This document shows positions 59,980-64,000 of a stretch of DNA of 64,000 nucleotides, one piece after another. The DNA comes from Galerina marginata (Eukaryota; Basidiomycota; Agaricomycetes; Agaricales; Galerinaceae), in NCBI GenBank assembly GCA_023014335.1, contig JAECYW010000016.1, positions 1,116,001 to 1,180,000 of the forward strand, written 5' to 3'. The notes under the pieces were generated by a model. It ran no database searches. It was not told the origin of the DNA and was given only the letters and a program-made list of their open reading frames with translations. Numbering within the stretch: the first letter of the stretch is position 1; each line of letters opens with the position of its first letter. Made by a program: the position numbers and the translations under genes.

Positions 59980-61945
59980 TGAAGAACATACAGAGGCCAT
60001 CGACTATTCACAGTCATCGCCAAGTCAGACATGGTCATGGAGGGGTTGAGCAGGATGGTCTTGAACGTCGCCCTTTGCGTCGCACGGGTAGCAGCGCGCT
60101 GGGCAGCAATGATCTCCTGCTGGGACGGTTGCTTGAGCTTGTTGCCAATGGCGCTGCTATGCTCATCCACGGGACTCTGAGGGTCTGAATTGAAGCTCAA
60201 GCTTGACTGGCGGTGCAGGTGCTGCAGCGCAATTTCATCCAAGGGAGCTGAGAAGTGTTTCCTGGAAGTCGAGTTTCTGTAGGACATGGCGCGACGGAGG
60301 ACAAATACAGGGTCGTCCAAGCGGATATCCTCCTGTGTACCTAAAAGATGAGACATGTCAAGCGAACGGCACTTGTTAATTGCTGGCTGCCTATCAGGTC
60401 CTCTGTATTGTGGCAGTCTTGGGAAAGCGTCGACAAATCTTGCTCGACGGTGGCAGTTCCCTTTCTGCAAAATCATAAAAAATGAGTAAACCAATCACTG
60501 CACCACCAAAAAAGAGATCAAATACATACCATGCCCATCAATGCTGACCATCAGCCCATATCTTACTCGTACCCCACTCCTCCTCTTCATCATCTTATCC
60601 TCCACCTCATCCCCCCCATCAATAACCCCCATCCTGTATGCCAAACCTTTCCAGGCTGATCTCAGTCACCTCAGCTACTGTCACATTCTTCGGGAACATG
60701 AAGATCTTCCGCCTCAGATTGGGCAATACCACGATAGGTTTACGCAGGTCCGGAAGCGTGTTCTTGAACACGATCGCCTCCGTCTGGGGGTGGAACTGCA
60801 TGTCATCTAGCAGGTCCTCGGCGTAAATGATGAGCTGCGAGGCAAACCGCACAGAGGGCGAGCTGAAACGCTCGGGCGTGACGTTGGCGCCAGCAGTTGA
60901 TACGGAGAGGAATTGCGATTTGCCAAGGCATTGGCATTCGCTGCCCCCGCCATCTCCGCCGACTCTGCGTATGACGTATCTGCAATCAACGTGTCATCCC
61001 TTTCGTGCCCGTTCTCGCTGCTGCCGTCCAGACTCAAGCCATCGCCTCGCCTGTTCAGATAAAACTTGACCGCCGAATTGTCCGTGAAATCGTTCATCGA
61101 CAGTTTCTTGGTCGCAGGGTGCATCGATAAATTACTCGACACCAAGCTGATGCTGCCGACACTGCTTCGTTTCACCTTGGGCAGCTCCATCATCTCCATC
61201 ACTAGGGTATCAAACACGACCAGCGGGTTCTCATTGGGCTGCAAGACCGAGGAGCTTCCACCCTCCACCTGCTTGACAGTGAGGTAGTATTGGCTCTTGT
61301 CCTCCACGGTCGGAAGCCGGAAACGCTGGATGGCCTGGTAGACGAGGTCAGACGCGGTTGTGGAGGGGTTGAGGGGTTGAGGAGGACCATCTTGAACGTC
61401 GCCTGCATCTGCAGGTTCTTGCCCGCAAACACACAGATGACACTCAGGTTCGCCTGGCCATCATTAGACGATGGACTGGTGAGGATCAATGACCCAGGTC
61501 GGGGCCGTGCGGCTGGCGGGCCCAGCGAGCTGGATAATGGTGAGCTGAGCATGACAGCCGACGAAGATTGTAATCCATACGAAGGTTGCGCCTCAGGAGG
61601 TGAGGAGGGCAAACGGTTGAGGTATTCCTTGTACAGCGTCATGTGCTGTTGGTCTCGCTGCCTGAGCTGGTTGGCATGTTCGGATACCTGTGGGGTCGTG
61701 GATTGCTCAGGCGTAGACGGAGCATTGGTTGGCTGGGCAGATACAGGTGCAGGCACCCGTATGTCTGTAACAGCAGGCGTACGTAGGTCGTCACATGCGT
61801 AATCCATTGAAAGAAGGTGATATAACATTAGCCGACGTCGTCGTGCGTCCGCTGGTTGCTTGAAGAAAGGCGGCAGCGGCGGCAGGCGGAAGCGTCTCCG
61901 GGTTGATGCCGCCCGTGTACGTAGACTTGAAGCTTTGAGGCACAT
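59980..61945 (-). pseudogene. Broken copy of a two-RA-domain signalling protein
   Basis: Conserved blocks appear in order but in different frames: STRRRFRLPPLPPFFKQPAD; a Ras-association start (LSVICVFAGKNLQMQATFKM, VLLNPS, DLVYQAIQRFRLPTVEDKSQ, YYLTVKQVEGG); KLSMNDFTDNSAVKFYLNRR; a second RA-like part (RRKIFMFPKNVTVAEV); and DPVFVLRRAMSYRNSTSR with LDEIALQHLHRQSS. At least four frameshifts break it: an 8 bp tandem duplication (AACCCCTC, near 61370), and single shifts near 60910, 60625 and 60445. At the 3' end the frame jumps from a Gln/Ala/Thr helix (IIAAQRAATRATQRA) into a second copy of the RA start (TFKTILLNPSMTMSDL). The intron before 60475 is kept. The parent is probably a basidiomycete SAM/RA adaptor of the Ste50/Ubc2 type; the SAM domain is missing here. 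Confidence 0.75.
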
Positions 61946-62213
61946 AACTAGTTAGTAATCTTGTGTACTCATTTCGTTGAAATAAGAAACTTACAGTGAT
62001 GGAAAGATAATCCGCAAGTCAAATCCTTCCGAACACGTCCCGGACATTACTGACAATCTGTAGAGCTTGGATTAAACTGGAGGTGCAGGTCAGTTCAGTG
62101 AGAATACTTACTGACGTTGTTCCCATTCGTGATTCATAGCTCGAGCATGCTACAAGGTCTGAAGTTCCAGAAGGTCAGTATTTCATCCTACTTATCATTC
62201 ATACAGCTCGGGC

Positions 62214-63729
62214 TTACCTTCCGCTTCCCTTCAAACCACCAGCAGAACCGTAGAGTTTTTGCATGATGGGGCTAGAGAAGAGTGGATTAGCAATATGTCT
62301 CAGACCGAGAGCAAGGAAATGTAACATACTTGGCAATAGCTTCCAACTCCTTTTGCTTCTCATACTCCTTCTTGGAGCCTTCTTGCGAGGCGTCGAGCCA
62401 GGCGATTGTCTCGTTGACGGCAGACTCGAGCTTAGCTTTGTCGGCGGGGTCGAATTTGTCGGCGAGCTTCTCGTCAGTCATCGAGTTACGGAGGTTATAA
62501 GAGTAGGACTCCAAGCCGTTCTTGGCGGCGATGCGAGCAGCAGCAGCTTCATCCTCGGCTGTAGGATAGAAATATGAGTTACAGTCCACCAAGAAGAAGA
62601 AAAAAAAGAGGGACATACCCTTGTACTTCTCGGCCTCCTCAACCATGCGTTCGATTTCCTCCTTTGAAAGACAGCCCTTGTCGTTGGTGATGGTGATGCG
62701 GTTCGACTTGCCGGTGGTCTTGTCGGAAGCAGAAACGTTGAGGATACCGTTAGCATCGATATCGAAGGTGACTCCAACCTGAGGAACACCACGAGGAGCA
62801 GGGGGGATGCCAGAGAGCTCGAACTTTCCGAGCAAGTTGTTGTCCTTCGTGCGCGCACGCTCACCCTCGTAGACCTGGATAAGGACACCGGGTTGGTTGT
62901 CGGAGTAGGTGGAGAAGATCTCAGACTTCTTGGTGGGGACTGTCGTGTTACGCTTGATGAGGGGGGTCATGACACCACCAGCGGACTCAATACCGAGCGA
63001 CAGAGGAGCGACATCAAGGAGGAGGAGATCCTGGGTCTTCTCGGAGGTGTCACCGGAAAGGATAGCAGCCTGGACAGCAGCACCGTAAGCAACAGCCTCG
63101 TCGGGGTTGATGCTCTTGTTGGGCTCCTTGCCGTTGAAGAAGTCAGAGACGAGCTTGACGATACGTGGGATACGGGTGGAGCCGCCGACCAAGACAATTT
63201 CGTGAACGTTGCCCTTGTCGATTTTGGAGTCGCGGAGGACCTTCTCGACGGGTTCGAGGGTGATGCGGAAGAGGTCCTGGCAGAGCTCCTCGAAGCGAGC
63301 ACGAGTGAGGGAGGTATAGAAGTCGATACCCTCGAATAGAGAGTCGATTTCGATGGAGGTTTGAGCGGCGGAAGAAAGGGTACGCTTGGCACGTTCGCAA
63401 GCGGTACGGAGACGACGAACGGCACGGGGGTTGGAGGACAAATCCTTCTTGTTCTTGCGCTTAAACTCCTGCACGAAGTGGTTGACGAGACGGTTATCGA
63501 AATCTTCACCTCCGAGATGAGTATCACCGGCAGTGGCCTTGACTTCGAAACTACCCTCTTCAATGGTAAGGAGGGAAACATCGAAAGTTCCTCCTCCGAG
63601 ATCGAAAATGAGGACGTTGCGCTCGCCAACGACCTTCTTGTCAAGACCGGAGGCAATGGCAGCGGCGGTAGGCTCGTTGATGATACGGAGGATGTTCATG
63701 CCAGAGATGGTACCGGCGTCCTTGGTACC
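62214..63729 (-). pseudogene. 5'-truncated cytosolic HSP70 (Ssa-type)
   Basis: Homology starts abruptly at about 63729 ([20 protein letters not shown]) and runs through 62619, then exon 62558-62330 ([20 protein letters not shown]) and exon 62271-62214 (PIMQKLYGSAGG), stopping soon after. About 150 N-terminal residues are missing, including the first phosphate loop (DLGTT), so there is no complete ATPase. The Gly-rich lid tail and EEVD end are missing too. Substitutions against usual fungal Ssa include AIASGLDKK for AIAYGLDKK, GVTFDID for EVTFDID and KGCLSK for KGRLSK. Introns (62618-62559 and 62329-62272) are kept. Sequence right of 63729 is unrelated. This is a DNA-derived fragment, not a gene cut by the window edge, because 270 bp of unrelated DNA follow. 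Confidence 0.85.
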
Positions 63730-64000
63730 AGCTTCGCAAATCCCGTGTTCACAACCAACCCGGCTCCCGACGCACATGCACCTCGCAAGACAGTTCATCA
63801 GCGGATTAGGCGGTTTCATAACGAAGCTGCCAATACGACGGAGGTTTGAAGGTTAGTACGTCGTCGGCTCATTTGCGCAGCTCGTGCTTACCTTTCTCCG
63901 TCCAGCTCCGCAAATTGCCTTGCCTTCCACATCCACTCTTCAACGCCGTCGCCGACACACAAGCACTATGACCAGGTTGATGGGCTTGTATATCAAGGCT
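63730..64000. other. Unrelated sequence beyond the HSP70 breakpoint
   Basis: Not HSP70. A minus-strand frame continues leftward out of the HSP70 part ([18 protein letters not shown]), and a GTAAGC donor is present at about 63888, so an exon of another gene could start here. It is too short to identify. Confidence 0.35.

Overview
The window looks like nuclear DNA of a mushroom-forming fungus (Agaricomycetes, probably Agaricales). The genes are cut by many introns of about 46-65 bp with GTRNGT donors and YAG acceptors. The window also holds a Plavaka (KDZ superfamily) transposase, a basidiomycete-only protein ending in a C2H2-like motif, and orthologues of fungal RSA4 and MKT1. Exon borders were assigned by eye from splice consensus, reading frame and family conservation. 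Family names come from recognised motifs, not from a database search.

Region by region. 0-2.4 kb: the 3' end of an unrecognised gene and a pirin gene. 4.9-7.6 kb: an intron-bearing Bud6/Aip3 N-terminal fragment, a 1.0 kb non-autonomous DNA transposon with a target duplication, and a small secreted six-cysteine protein. 9.1-11.1 kb: RSA4/Notchless, a 60S ribosome assembly factor. 11-20 kb: no recognisable gene. 20.2-25.0 kb: the C2H2-like protein gene and MKT1, both on the minus strand. 25-35.3 kb: a 10 kb gene-poor stretch. 35.3-51.4 kb: a large inverted duplication. Its left arm is a complete gene with a conserved unknown domain and a seven-blade WD40 propeller. Its right arm is a paralogue without the propeller, followed by a third decayed remnant. 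Between the arms lie a low-complexity protein with a conserved N-terminus and a broken BCK1-like kinase. 51.9-58.5 kb: an apparently intact Plavaka transposase, an F-box/LRR-like gene divergent from it across a 148 bp promoter, and a PD-(D/E)XK-like gene. 60-64 kb: broken copies of a two-RA-domain signalling protein and of cytosolic HSP70.

Two themes stand out. First, four partial or broken copies of conserved housekeeping or signalling genes (BUD6, BCK1, an RA-domain adaptor, HSP70) all keep introns, so they are DNA-level copies and not retrocopies; three of them sit within 12 kb of the Plavaka element. Second, the three-gene block (transposase, F-box/LRR-like protein, nuclease-like protein) and the inverted A/B/C gene family are the best candidates for undescribed biology. 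Apart from RSA4, MKT1, pirin and the C2H2-like gene, most of the window looks like accessory, rearranged chromosome.
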